In this document: positions 11,160 through 22,014 of the stretch, in pieces
How positions within the stretch are numbered: the stretch's first letter is position 1
How the letters are laid out: the number at the start of each line of letters is the position of its first letter
Notes under the pieces: generated by a model
The model's database searches: none
Seen by the model: only the letters and a program-made list of their open reading frames with translations
What the model was told of the DNA's origin: nothing
Translations under genes and position numbers: made by a program
DNA from: Ianthella basta
Lineage: Eukaryota; Porifera; Demospongiae; Verongiida; Ianthellidae
Direction: 5' to 3'
Length of the DNA stretch: 64,000 nt
NCBI GenBank assembly: GCA_964019415.1
Contig: OZ025874.1
Span: 4,677,196-4,741,195 of the forward strand

Positions 11160-11734
11160 CTCAAAATACTTGTTCTGTGAACATGAGACCAGAGGCTGGA
11201 TGTATTTTGTGCTAGGTGTGTGCGCATTTTGACCCATGTTTATATGTGCAGAGTTATGTACAATGTCCTGCTCTTATTGCTAGAGTAAGGGTATTTCTTA
11301 AGGGATTGAAGAAGAAGCTTGTAATCTCGTATCAGCTTCTAGCATACATACATATTTGTAAAGTTGTACCCTTTTCTTGCTGACATGTGTTGTGCAGATC
11401 TCTTGATTCATTGACAGGTACAGCTTTCTTTATTAGCCTGTACTATTATGAGAATTTGACCTGTACAATACTGATAATATTGCACAGGTCAGAAGTCATA
11501 TCACCTAACAGTTTTGGGCAGTTACCATCATAATAGGTTATATATAATGTTTATGGCTATATGCACCTTGATCCTCACAGAGTATTGATCAGTTTCTTAG
11601 AGATGGATGTGATAATTGTGAGCCGTATCTGAAACTCAAGAGAAACAGGGAAGCAATTAATGAGTGCACTAGCCAAAGTTTTGATGGGTGAGTATGATAA
11701 TGGAATGGTCACTGTGATGTTGTTCAGTATTTAC
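11160..11734. other. No feature seen
   Basis: AT-rich sequence between the microsatellite and the inverted repeat; no exon or element recognised. Confidence 0.4.
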
Positions 11735-13262
11735 AATGGGTGTGCCTATATTCACTGGACTGGACTGGACTCCTGTGATTTAATGCAAAAAGCATGATTA
11801 TGACGTCATTTTCAGTAGTTCACCATCTTGTTTTGCAAGGACAGCTATTCTTACAATTGTTTCTGCCTCTGTGCGGATGGAAGTACTTCAAATTTACTCA
11901 GGGACTGTTGGACTATGTTGTGTATAGTGACAGACATTAGAAGAAGCTTTCTGTGATGGCAGAACATCCCGTCCATAGGTGAAACACTATCCAGCCATTC
12001 CTGTGTCGTAACGAAGCATTTCCATTTCCACAGAGGCCTCAGCACCTGCGTACGAGTTACCAACTACTGTGTATGTGTGACAGTCCCTGCGTGCTGTGTA
12101 TGCTTGTAAACACTTGCTGTGTGTGCTTCTGTATTGTAAGCAGTTGTTCTTGTGTGTACTTGTGATGTGTGTGTGTGTGTGTCTATGTGTGTGCTGTGTG
12201 TTTGCACGTGTGTGTGACTATACACGGATGCTGTAGCTGAACTTGTGACAAAGACTTTACCTTCACCCCCTGCCTTGTGAGGGGTAGCATGGCCCTTTAG
12301 GCAGGGAGACAACAGGTCAAGACAGATGTGTGTGTAGCATGTGCTACTGCATTATGACAAGTTCTCGGCACACACATGCAAGTGCACCCAAACAAATATC
12401 CACACAGACATGCCTCTATTCAATTTTTATGTGCTTGCTGCTGATCATTAGCAATGTTTCAGGAGTTTAGCAGTCAGCAGCATGCATGGGATGGGATGTA
12501 GCAATGAGGCCCACCACAGGCAGGCCTCAGTGCTAGTTGATTATATGTGTTGGCCTCTACCACTGTAACAGCTATGGCATACAAGCACCACCATCACCAT
12601 ATACACTCACACGCACGCACACACAAACATACGTATTTAGGCATGCATGCACAAACACACACACATGCACACACGCATGCGCACACACACACATGTACAT
12701 GTACACCTATTGTATCCACACACCCCAATCCCCACAGCCCCCCCCCCCCCCCCACCCACCCACAGACACACATGTACACACTCCTACTATGGCCCCACAC
12801 ACAACAAACAAGTAAACCAGAACACAAGCGCTTACAGCACAGCACATACAGCAAGTGTTTACGAGCATGCACAGCATGCAGGGACTGTCACACATACACA
12901 GTAGTTGGTGACTCAAACGCAGGCACTGTGGCCTCTGTGGAGATGGGAAATGTTTCTTTAGATCTAAGAATGGCTGGACAACGTTTCACCTATGGACAGG
13001 ATATTCTGCCATTGCAGAATACGTCTTCTAATGTCTGTCGCTATACATGACGTGATCCCACAGTCTCGGGGTAATTTTGAAGCATTTCCATCTGCACAGA
13101 GACAGAAACAATTGTAAGAATAGCTCTCCTCACAAAACAAGATGGCAGACTATTGACTATGACAGCGTAATCATGCTTTTTGCATCAAATTACAGGAGTC
13201 CAGTAACCCAGTCCAGCAGTCATTTCCAGTAGTCCAATCCAGTGAATAGGTATACCCATTTA
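11735..13262. mobile_element. Large foldback element with about 400-bp arms
   Basis: The left arm (11735 to about 12165) and right arm (about 12800-13262) are reverse complements at most positions. Matching landmarks in the left arm include TGCAAAAAGCATGATTA, CCATCTTGTTTTG, ACAGACATTAGAAGA, CCATAGGTGAAAC, CCAACTACTGTGTATGTGTG and AAACACTTGCTGT. The inner 600 bp are CA/GT-rich simple sequence and a CAC-rich unit. Reading frames in the arms are broken. No transposase visible; a non-autonomous foldback or two head-to-head repeats. Confidence 0.85.
12595..12760. repeat. CA-rich simple sequence with poly-C run
   Basis: ACAC repeats, then ATGTACATGTACACC, TATCCACACACCCCAATCCC and a run of C. The phrase from CACACACATGTACATGTACA to CCCCACAGCCCCC recurs at 13628-13690, so this is one unit copied twice about 950 bp apart. 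Confidence 0.85.
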
Positions 13263-13344
13263 GAAACAGCTCCATGGATTGTGTCAAGTGTTAGAATTCC
13301 ATGGTAATATGTGTATTCACTGCTTTGCTTTGTGCTTAATGTTT

Positions 13345-14420
13345 GGGGTGCCAAAGGTGCTCCTACGTATATTGTTTTCAGATTCAGTTAATCTTAAGGC
13401 TTCAGTTTTATAACGCGTATACGTATATAAATATATTGGGCAATTCAAATGGTGACGCTTACTCTACTGTTTACAATGCTTTAAGTTACCTTCATTTCAT
13501 TTTTGCCATCTTTAATTCAAACGTAACATGGTCAGAAGAATGTCTTCATAAGGTGATGTCATTAAAAGCACTTTACACACATACACTCGTACACAAGCTA
13601 ACATATATGTGCAAACACACAGGCACACACGCACACACACATGTACATGTACACCTACTGTATCCACACACCCCAATCCCCACAGCCCCCCTGACACAGC
13701 TACCCTCACACCCTCAACTATCCTCACACCCTCACACCCTCACACCCTCACACCCTTAAACACTCACACCCTCACACCACCTTCAGTTTAGTGTCCTCTT
13801 TGTGCTCGTCAGATAGGGCTAGCTCGTGCAGACAAAAAACAAGACATGCATAAAACTTTTGGTCATTGTTCAGCTCATCAAAAATGGTTTTGGCGTGACT
13901 TGACACAAGACACAAGGCCTCAAAGACGTTGGCCTCCTCTGCAAGAACAGCAAGACAAAGGACTTTCCTGCCAGACATAGCTCCAATTATCACAGAAATC
14001 AAACGACGGGCACTGCAAAGTGGCGGCACTCATGGCTCTACAGTTTTGCTTGGCCCAAAATCATCTTTATTGATACTTCACCGTATTTCTAAAGGGCACG
14101 AAGTGTTTATAAAAGATGTTCAAGTAATATAATCCAATAGTAAAAATCTTACCTAAATGTTCTCCTGTGCGATACAGCCCCCAATACTCCATAACTCTAT
14201 AACAGCCATGACAGAGACATGATCTTTGATTGCCACATAAGCATTCTCCTCCTTCATGCACAAAGTAACATTCATATCCTGGTTCAGACTGTTATGTCAA
14301 TTAGTAAAGCAGTCAGCAAAGCACTTTGAGAGTTTCATAGGGGTACTTTCACTGAAAGACAGCCTGCCTGGCCAAGAGAAACTCTTACCAACCAACAGTC
14401 TATGGAATTTTGATATGTAT
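13345..14420 (+). repeat. Hairpin-ended repeat family H, copy 1
   Basis: Begins with the hairpin GGGGTGCC-AAA-GGTGCTCC (13345-13363) followed by TATTGTTTTCAGATT. Between 13970 and 14410 it shows the family's later landmarks: TAGCTCCAATTATCAC, CACGAAGTGTTTATAAA, GCGATACAGCCC, CACAAAGTAACA, GGTACTTTCACTGAAAG. The order matches 21856-23727. The 3' terminal hairpin is absent. A CA-rich simple sequence interrupts it at 13570-13780. Non-coding as far as I can tell. Confidence 0.7.
13570..13785. repeat. CA repeat and (CACACCCT)-type tandem repeat
   Basis: A CA-rich segment sharing a 60-bp phrase with 12670-12745, followed by about six copies of the decamer CCTCACACCC to 13780. Confidence 0.9.
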
Positions 14421-14690
14421 TCAATAGAGGGTCAGGGTTAGGGTCAGGGAATGTATAACATCAATATCAATACATAAGGCACACATGTGCACTGCCTTAG
14501 AAAAGAAACATTGTACAGAACGGCAAGATCATAATAATATGAAAGGCACTTAAGTAATAGTAGGAACACATGTGCACTGCCCATTTATACATCGTAGCAT
14601 ATATGGCACACATGCGTATAAATGAGAATTAATAGCTGGTAATTAGTCTTGATGAGTATTGATAGCCAAGTAATCATGAAAAATTGTAGT
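14421..14690. other. No feature seen
   Basis: Non-coding. GGGTCAGGGTTAGGGTCAGG at 14430 faintly resembles telomere repeats but is only three irregular units. Confidence 0.4.
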
Positions 14691-14696
14691 CATTAG

Positions 14697-17050
14697 TTAC
14701 CAGTAGGCAACCCATCCCTCATTGACCACCACATCTGGTGGCAACTCGACGGGTCCAGCAGGGTGATGAAAGCTGGGACGAGAGCCTCTCAGGCACATGA
14801 TGGCTGATCTGAGGAGGAAAAAGCTGATTTGGTATCTGATCAGTCCCATCGTTGTACTGTACTGTTCGTTGCTCCTCTCGGCGATCCTCCCTGCAAGTCG
14901 CCTGTAGAAGACACCAGCTGTTGGTCCCATGCCCCCTGTAGCAGAGACGATAAGGGGTGCAAAAGTGCCTGGCTCCACCTCCCACACCCGTTAATTGTAC
15001 ATCCTTCTTTTTTCCTTCTCAGGCCTCCAGTAACAGGCACTTGGGGTCATTAGCCAGTTGCTGGGCGCATGCAGGTTATAAACCCTGACATCAAAGAATG
15101 CGTTCTGCCGTCTTTTACCCCAAAATCCCTGTGCCCGGATATCCAGCCTTGACTTGGCCTCTGTGTTTGCTGACCTGAGTAGAAAGGTCTTGCCTGTGAC
15201 AGGCTGCTGCTCTGGTTCTGTCCTCACATTGTGACAAACCTCTGTGAGCAAAGTGTAGGTTAGGTCTCTGATTTCATTGTGACAGAGAGATCTGAAACCA
15301 CCACAAGCACATGTTAGTGTGTGCTCAACTGAACTGGCTCCCATGCACACATTTGTCTGGCATGTGTTCTGGCTTCCACCCATACCTCAAACAGATGACA
15401 TCTCTGAATGCTGACTTGTGTAGGTAGAAGCCGTAGTCCATGATGGGCAGGGCTGCCAGCCAGCTAGATGCCCCCTTTTCTGATGCCAGGTCAATCACTC
15501 GGTTGAGGTTCGCCGGGAGCTCCTCCTGCAACTGTCTAGATGGCTCTGCAACCCACTGCCGCCTCTGCTGACTGATTGAGTTCTTGGACTTCCTTTACTC
15601 ATCTGCAACATTCTTTGGGAACCGTTCCTCTTGTCTCAAGATGAGTTCAATCAGTGGACCAGAGATGGTGTGGGAAGCGGAGAACTCATGGCTGCAATCC
15701 ATCAGGGGATTAGAAATCCCTAGTCCCTTTCTGTGGGTTGGTAGCGCCATGATCCTTTGCATTTCATCATTGATGTCATTCCTTCCAGTGATGGTTGCTA
15801 GGAGATGGTAATGAATAGCATTCTCCAGAGACCTCAACAGATGTTCCACATTCGGGGCTGTACGAAGGAGAAAAATCCACCTGTGACGCAGCCCGTGCCT
15901 AAGTGCTGCATATGCAGCATGCAGTTGTGTCTTGGCAAACCCGAACAGCTTCTTAGCCTCCTTTGACCATGCCTCAACCTTCATTTTCACGAACGCTTCT
16001 ACAAACCCTTTCTGACCCAATTGGAGCACCAAGATATTGTCGTCTCTGATTGGTAATCTGCACCCCTGAGTAGCCAAACATGTTGCGAGCATTTTTCATG
16101 TGTTCTTCTTTAACCACCAGCCATGACTTCTCCGGATTAAGGAAGTACCCATATTCTGGACCATAATACAAGACCTTGTCCCAACAACTTCTAAGCTCTC
16201 TCAGGTTGCCCCCAGTAGGGGCATCATTGGCGTACCAGCATTGACACTCATCTCCCTTCACTTTGTCTATCAAGTGACCATGGCAATGGCGAACATTGCC
16301 ATGGCCAGTGGGTCCCCCTGTGTTGTGCCTCCTTGGACAGGATAGTCTCTCTGTCAATGTACAGTGCAGATTCTTGCCTGTAGGTGTTGATCAAAATGGT
16401 GGCAAGGCTTGAGCAGCTGTGATAGATGTTGACAAGGGCCACCTTGTGATTCAGGTTGTTAAAGCATTGGAGGCATCCACCATCAGGATTGCCTGACAGG
16501 ATGGCTGTTTAAATAAACTCCACATTGTATGTATGGCTGCTACAGGCCTAACGCCTGGTTGCTTATCTAGGGCTATCAGCCTACTACTCGTCAATCCCTT
16601 CAGGGCATTCAGGTTAACAAAACTGGTGCACAAACGGTGTGCTACTGCTGCAACTGAGTCACATAACTCCCTGGACACCTCATGAAATGAGGTGCACATG
16701 CGTCTCCACCAATAGGCATCAATACTGGAGAGGCCAGATGCACCCTCTGTCCGTAGGGGTGTTGCACAGATCAGTGGCCCAGTGATGGCATCAAAAATGA
16801 CAGAATGTGTGGTCTATTCTGAGTTTACCCTAGGATGCACCGCTGAGGGCGTGACAGGTTGCAAGGGGGACTTCTTGTGGAGGATGTCCCTTACTGACTC
16901 GCTCCCGGTAACGGAGGGGATGACCTTGTCCAGCAGTAGCAGTGATCCTTTGGTGTCCTCTGTGAGGAGGTGAAGGCTGCTTTGACTTTCCCTTTCATCA
17001 TCAGATTAGCAAGACTCTTGACGTGTCGTTATCATTAGATCGGGGATTCC
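14697..17050 (-). pseudogene. Decayed reverse transcriptase of a YADD/ANTD-type family
   Basis: Seven minus-strand frames give one protein order, broken by frameshifts, stops and a deletion. In order: SSRLIALDKQPGVRPV (16.6 kb), LATILINTYRQ (16.4), CWYANDAPTGGNL (16.2), YGPEYGYFLNPEKSWLVVKE (16.1), AAYAALRHGLRHRW (15.9), LLATITGRNDINDEM and ALPTHRKGLGISNPL (15.7), SANTEAKSRLDIRAQGFW (15.15), NAFFDVRVYNLHAPS (15.08) and a conserved tail with LLRSAIMCLRGSRPS to the stop at 14697. I recognise this as a retrotransposon RT family common in marine invertebrate genomes. The D..FFDVRV segment could be a PD-(D/E)XK nuclease; that is inference. YAND in place of YADD shows loss of a catalytic Asp. A segment between SSRLIALDKQPGVRPV and the next block seems deleted. 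Confidence 0.8.
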
Positions 17051-17082
17051 CAGTACCCAGACGCTGTTGGATGGTGCAGTGG

Positions 17083-17140
17083 ATGGTCCAGAATATGGGT
17101 ACTTCCCTAATCTGGAGACGTCATGGCTGGTGGTCAGGGA
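17083..17140 (+). repeat. Inverted 58-bp fragment of the adjacent RT element
   Basis: TGGTCCAGAATATGGGTACT on the plus strand matches, with few changes, the reverse complement of 16115-16170, the part of the neighbouring minus-strand RT gene that encodes GPEYGYFLNPEKSWLVV. So a second, oppositely oriented scrap of the same family lies at the 5' edge of the pseudogene. Confidence 0.8.
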
Positions 17141-17820
17141 ATGTGTTTTTTTAAACTGGGAAAGCTTTGAGCCCAATGGGCTACTATTCTAGGCACCCAG
17201 AACTAGAAAAAACAAATACACAGTGGTAAAATAATTAGAGGTTTTAGTAGATTGTGGAGTGAGGCAGAAAGTTGTAATGAGGTAACAAGGAACTAGATTG
17301 GACATGCAAATGGGGCATTGAGTAGTAAGCAGAATGGGTTTGATGATAGAATTAAAAGCAGAAAAGGTAGTTACATCTTGAGCATTTGATGGCAGGGAGT
17401 TCCACAAGGCAGCACCACGGTAGCTGAAGACTTTTTTTTTTTACCAAAGTTGGTCTTGAGGAGAGGAAGATGGACACTGTCCGTAGAGGCTAGTCTGGTA
17501 TGATAACCATGGGTAGCTGAGGACAGGGTAAATATTCACTTCAGATGTGATGGGTGGAGATCACAGATGGCTTGTTTGTGTGTTGGGCCAGTTTCGCCTG
17601 GAGGACAAGGTTGAGAGACTAAGCTCTCTCCTTGCAGAGCTGGCAGATTACCAACGGAGCTGTCGGAGGATACCCCTTGCTGCGAAGTTATGCAGGTGTT
17701 CCAGCAGCAGTGCCTCCTTTCCTGAGCAGCAGCCCCACACCACATCACAATAGTGGAAGGATGGCATGATGTAAGAGTGGTAGAAAAGTAGGAGGGCAGC
17801 CTTGGGAAGGAACCAAGATA

Positions 17821-18549
17821 CGGTACAGTGCATAGAAAACATGACGATAATTCCGTTTGTCGGTTAACTCTTTTCGTCGTTATCACTCCTTTATCCGTGA
17901 ATATGTTTGATTACCTGTTAGCGTTTAACCGGTAACAGTCAACGGAAAACCGTTAATCGTAATAAAATGGCCGTCAGCCGCGAACGAAAAACCGGAAATC
18001 GAAGGATATCTCTTCAAGAACTGCAAGACGGGCGATGTCAACCCATGGAGAACACTTCTGGAGCCCACTTTATAGTCCCTGAGAGTTTAGTGGCGCCCTG
18101 TGCAGTAGTTTTGCCCGAATCACGACTGAACTCCTCGGAGACGCTTGGATACGTTGTCATTCGTGGATTGGACACCTGTAAAGACGGTACCATTCGGAGC
18201 TGTTTGAATAGACTTGGAGGAGCTTGGATCAGTACGCAACCTTTCGGAGAACCTTGCGAAGACGCTGCTTCTCGGAATCTATTGCAGAGACACGGCCACT
18301 ATTATCATCAGATGTGAAGACAACGGCTTAGTGCGCTACGACGGGACCAGTCTCCTTCGCGAACACTGGAAACTGCTCCTGCGCACCTACGTATACCGTC
18401 GCCCTTTAATAGGGGTAAAATCGCTACCAGTTAACAATTAAACGTTACTAGATACCGATTAACGTTTCAACGTTCGCTGTTTGCTAACGATAACCGACGA
18501 TAACTATTACCATTTTTCCGTTGACGTCATGTTTCTATGCACCGTACCG
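17821..18549. mobile_element. TA-flanked 729-bp element inserted into the LINE
   Basis: Ends: CGGTACAGTGCATAGAAA at the left; the reverse complement of the right end is CGGTACGGTGCATAGAAA. TA flanks both sides (17819-17820, 18550-18551). Removing the element and one TA rejoins the LINE in frame, giving LLRGLSWFLPKAALLL, strong proof of a precise insertion. Both subterminal parts are rich in AACGGTTA-like words (CGGTTAAC, AACCGGTAACAG, CCAGTTAACAATT), and the middle is GC-rich. Similar AACGGTTA-rich tracts lie near 58.03-58.14 and 61.33-61.45 kb. Tc1/mariner-type target site; no transposase recognised. Confidence 0.9.
17967..18317 (+). CDS. Unrecognised 116-codon ORF inside the TA element
   Basis: A single open frame begins with ATGGCCGTCAGCCGCG (MAVSRERKTGNRRISLQ) and ends RHGHYYHQM. 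It is rich in GC compared with its flanks and lies wholly inside the transposon, between the AACGGTTA-rich ends. No domain recognised and no DDE motifs. It could be a captured exon, part of an unrelated gene, or chance; the length alone is not strong evidence in GC-rich DNA. Confidence 0.25.
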   Translation: MAVSRERKTGNRRISLQELQDGRCQPMENTSGAHFIVPESLVAPCAVVLPESRLNSSETLGYVVIRGLDTCKDGTIRSCLNRLGGAWISTQPFGEPCEDAASRNLLQRHGHYYHQM

Positions 18550-19302
18550 TAAGCCCCGCAGCAGGTTAAGATTCCTACTCACAGAAGCAGACACATACCT
18601 CACATGCTCATGCCATGTTAGGGTGTCACTGATACAGACCCCAAGGAACTTAATGGTGTGGACATGCTGGACTGGTGTGGAGAGGAGGTGAACGGATAGA
18701 GGAGGCGGACTCACTCTCCATGCAGAGTGGATGAGCATGGTCTTGGTTTTCTGCACGTTTAGACGCAGGTGGTTGTCACACAGCCATTCGCTGGCAAGAT
18801 GTAGGGCAGAGGTGAGGGCCTCAGCAGTGGGCGTCACGTCCTTCCCAATGGTATAGATCAGCAAAAAGAAGTGTGGTAGCACTAGTAATAGCTTTAGGTA
18901 AGTCATTCACAAACAACGAGAAACGTGTAGAACCCAAGACAGAGCCCTGCAGCACACCAGAGGGAACAACAAGGGGATCCGATACTGAGTTGCCCACTGT
19001 GTACGGTGCTCGAGATAGGACTTCATCCACTCACAACCCTGGGGTGCAACACCCAGTTAACATAGATTCTTCACAAGAAGGCTGTAGTCAACAGTATCAC
19101 ATGCCTTTGACACGTCAAGGTAAAGGACACCAACCGAGAGACCATGATCAAGGGCTGCAAACCAGTCATTTGTACAATGTAACAGGGCAATGGTGGTTGA
19201 TTGCCCACTTCTAAACCTAGATTGCAAGGGGTAAAGCAGATGAGTGTCGGTAAGATGTTGTACAAGTTGCTTATGAACAACACGCTCCAGAGTCTTGCTG
19301 AG

Positions 19303-19535
19303 AATTTTAGATCAGCATTTACACTGAACGTTGACATCACAATATGTCATTAAAGAGTCACATGATATACCTAAACCACAACGTAATCGATGAACTTCCA
19401 GGAAGAGGTGTTCCAACGTATGCAAATTACTGTTTGTACCGTAAACATTGTGATGTCATGATTTGTCACATAGCGTTCAACTTTCAATGTAAACGCTGAT
19501 CTACAACTGTCTAATGACATGGGCTGCTGCATCAC
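19303..19535. mobile_element. TIR MITE, small copy of the 48-kb family
   Basis: Left: TTTTAGATCAGCATTTACAC, then TGAACGTTGACATCAC; the right end reversed reads TGTAGATCAGCGTTTACATT, then GAAAGTTGAACGC. The same ends (AAGATCAACGTTTACAGTGA, ATGTTGACGTCA) border the element at 47954-48504. It truncates the 5' side of the minus-strand LINE. Confidence 0.7.
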
Positions 19536-19584
19536 TAACTATTAGCTGTCTGAGCAATTATACATTCATAGCACACTCATGGAG

Positions 19585-19640
19585 AGAATGCCAGCAAGTA
19601 GTTCAAGTTCAGGGGTGCCCTAGCACCCCCTGATTTTTTT
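19585..19640 (+). repeat. Family H 3' terminus with hairpin
   Basis: GCCAGCAAGTAGTTCAAGTT, then CAGGGGTGCCCTAGCACCCC (hairpin GGGGTGC-CCTA-GCACCCC at 19612-19629) and a T-rich tract. The same order occurs at 23690-23740 (GCTAGCAAGTAGTTCGAGG) and 40045-40070. Confidence 0.75.
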
Positions 19641-19689
19641 TATTTCAAATACTTGTTGGAATAGGAGGATAATACCCACCTCTCCTTAG

Positions 19690-20015
19690 TATGGGTGGCA
19701 CTGTCCCCCTATGACACTATTCAATGGTGCAGACTATCCCTTAGACTCTATGAAATTCGAAGACAGTCCCCCTAGGGCACTATATAATGCTTAATACTAT
19801 TTCCCTAGGACACTATATATTGCTAAATACTCTCCCCCTGAGACACTATTCAATGTCGAATACTGTCCCCTATTCAATGTCGAATACTGTCCCCTATTCA
19901 ATTCGAATACAATCCCCTGAGAAACTAGTTGTGGGTGAATGCTGTCCCCCTAGGACACTATTTGCTGGCAAATGCTGTCCCCCTAGGACACCATTCAATA
20001 ACGAATACTGCATTC
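19690..20015. repeat. Minisatellite, about 33-37 bp unit, roughly 8 copies
   Basis: Degenerate tandem repeats of a unit like CTGTCCCCCTAGGACACTAT followed by TCAATGTCGAATA. Two internal copies are shortened (CTATTCAATGTCGAATACTG twice in a row). It starts just after the family H end. Confidence 0.9.
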
Positions 20016-20605
20016 TGACCAGTCTGTTTTAAATCAGTTTTATCCTAAGCTTTGTCTGTGTACATCTGCTATGGTAGGATGATTTCATTGATGAGTCCAA
20101 CAGAGAGCTGGGTTGCCAAGTGGCAGAGGATGGGTAAGCAGTAATTTGTCATGGGCATGAAGTATTGAAGTGTAGTTTTGCAATGCATGCCAAAAGTTTC
20201 TGTGTCTGTGTTAGAACACATAGCAATCAGATGTCATGCACCTTTTGGCATTGCTACACATGAAAGGTCTTCCAATCTCCTGTCAAGGAGGGAGGGAAAT
20301 GAGGCACGTGATAGACCATTCACCATACAACTGCATCTTCTTTGAAACTGCCAAAATCTGCAATATTCTCACTTTGAAGGGATCTGCAGATCTGCAGATA
20401 GGCCGATAAACGACACCCATTTGGCATGCATGGGCTTTGTGCATTGTAAATGCTATATAGCCTAGCTAGTCAGGACAAGATACTGCAGTACTAAGCTGGA
20501 TTGGGCAGTTCACATTAGTATTGAGTGTACAAAGCCTGTTGTGGCTGATTGCAGTATGTGAACTGATCTGAATCTGCATTGTATTGTATTATAATTATTG
20601 TACTA
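20016..20605. other. No feature seen
   Basis: Non-coding sequence without recognised exon or element. Confidence 0.35.
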
Positions 20606-20753
20606 ACAGGGTACCCTCCTTCGGCAGGCTTCCTGCTACAGCAAGTCACACACCAGCTAGTTGGGCCCAGCCAATTTTGACGTATCTGCACTGGTACGTA
20701 GCAACAGATGGTAGCTGCTATAATGACAATGAAATTTAATTTCAATCATTGGA
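20606..20753 (-). repeat. Interspersed repeat ('NWLGPT'), minus-strand copy
   Basis: Reverse complement matches 29176-29310: TCCAATGATTGAA, ATTATAGCAGCTACC, TGTTGCTACGTA, CAAAATTGGCTGGGCCCAACT and the end CAGGGTACCCTGTTAGTAC. The minus-strand frame keeps QNWLGPTSWC, matched by QNWLGPTHHS in the other copy. Type unknown. Confidence 0.75.
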
Positions 20754-20765
20754 TGAAGGTGAATT

Positions 20766-21245
20766 AAATTGCCCTTTGAATTGCAAATGAAAGAGGATTA
20801 GGCAGACAATGGTGTCCAAAATGTGTGGTTTCATCAGCGATAAATGGCGTCTTTCTCCCAGCAACATCTCCCCAAGGTCTGGAAACCTCCATTTGTAGAC
20901 TTGCCCACAGAGGCATCAACTCTACAAAAGGCAATTACCTGGCAAAGGCGCTGTAGAATTATGGGCAGATTATTCTCCTACTCCCTATTGTTCATGAGCT
21001 ACGGCTGACTGAGAAGAAGACAAAACATGAAAAAAGGTGTCAACGCTTTCTACCCGACGGCGGGCTTGCACGTGGAAGTAAGGTTAGCTCTGTATACTGT
21101 ACAGCTTCCATTCCTTGTAGGTGTTTTGTTTTGTCGGTTCTTACTTCTTTTCAGGAGTAGCGCTATTTTCCGTTTGTGTTACAGCATATAAACAACCACA
21201 ACCATCCCTACATAGACAGCACTAACATGCTGTCTGATATACAGT
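20766..21245. mobile_element. Foldback family F, right end with terminal stem-loop
   Basis: Aligns throughout with 51590-52065: AAAGAGGATTAGGCAGACAA, AAATGGCGTCTTTCTCCCAG, GGAAACCTCCATTTGTAGAC, GTTAGCTCTGTATACTGTAC, CAGGAGTAGCGCTATTTTCC, AAACAACCACAACCATCCCT, ending in the stem-loop AGACAGCACTAACATGCTGTCT (shown here as two parts: AGACAGCA and TGCTGTCT, 21214-21235). Non-coding. Confidence 0.85.
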
Positions 21246-21853
21246 AAACAGAAATCAGAAGCACAAGGGCACTTCTTGTATGATTATAGACATTAAATGG
21301 GCTGCCCTTGTGCAAGTAACAATTGCTTGCTGCATTGGGCACTCCAATGGTGCTTGTGCTTGTCCTGACCCTCTATAACTTTCACTGGTAGTCTTTACCA
21401 CCAACAACTAGTTGGGTGGGGTTTGGGGTGCTGATGGGCTAGAGTACAAGGTACAAGGTTCAAGGTTCAAGAGCCAGAGATTATGGGATGTCAATGGATC
21501 ATGCCCAGGCCATGGCAGCAAGATTATCAGTGACTGCATGCACCCCCTAACAACAAACATTGCCCACTGAATACAAAACGATTTACTCTGACTTACTGAA
21601 ATGCTTGTGTAAGTCTGTGTGTATTGTGGGCTGCTGGAAAGAGTAGCTATCTGGCTAAAAGGATTCCCCACATGCATGTTAATAACATTTCTGATTCCAC
21701 TTCCAATTCCAATTTGTTTTGTCTAAGGGCATATGTGGTCCAGATCTAGACCCTCTGTTGCTTGTGTTGGTGGTCTTTTCTGCCACCAACTAGTGCATTT
21801 ACTCTAGTGGCGCATGTGGTTCTGACCCTTTGTCACTTGCACTGGTGGTCTTT
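21246..21853. other. No feature seen
   Basis: Non-coding; some (TGGTCTTTT) phrases shared with the TGG-rich tract at 23.8 kb. Confidence 0.35.
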
Positions 21854-22014
21854 TTGGGGCACCGAAGGCGCCCCTATATTGTTTTAAGATTTAGGTATTC
21901 GTATGGCTTCATGTTCGTATATATATATATTTATTTGCCATTGCTAGGTGGTTGCTATGTTTATTGAGTGACTATAAAAGTGCTACTTGCAGTGAGAGGT
22001 GACAATTTGTTATC

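Larger units (their letters stand above)
17145..19312 (-). pseudogene. 5'-truncated LINE (CR1/Jockey-like), interrupted by an insertion
   Basis: Minus-strand RT in order: KILSKTLERVVHKQLVQHL, HCTNDWFAALDHGLSVGVLY, VLYLDVSKACDTVDY, NSVSDPLVVPSGVLQGS, LGSTRFSLFVNDLPKAI, LFADLYHWEG (decayed YADD region), SEWLCDNHLRLNVQKTKTML, TIKFLGVCISDTLTWHEHV, then after the 17821-18549 insertion FLPKAALLLFYHSYIMPSF, NFAARGILRQLRW and a tail ending in GAALWNSLPS. The 3' end carries CTACTATTCTAGGCACCC, also present at 45.79 kb in a second copy. Frameshifts and stops show it is dead. The 5' part is lost next to a MITE at 19303. Confidence 0.85.

Noticed and set aside
12537-13050. 92-167 codon ORFs with His/Thr repeats
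   Set aside because: CA-rich filler and one arm of the inverted repeat; broken in the other arm.
14428-14452. Telomere-like GGGTTAGGG words
   Set aside because: Only a few irregular units; not an interstitial telomere array.
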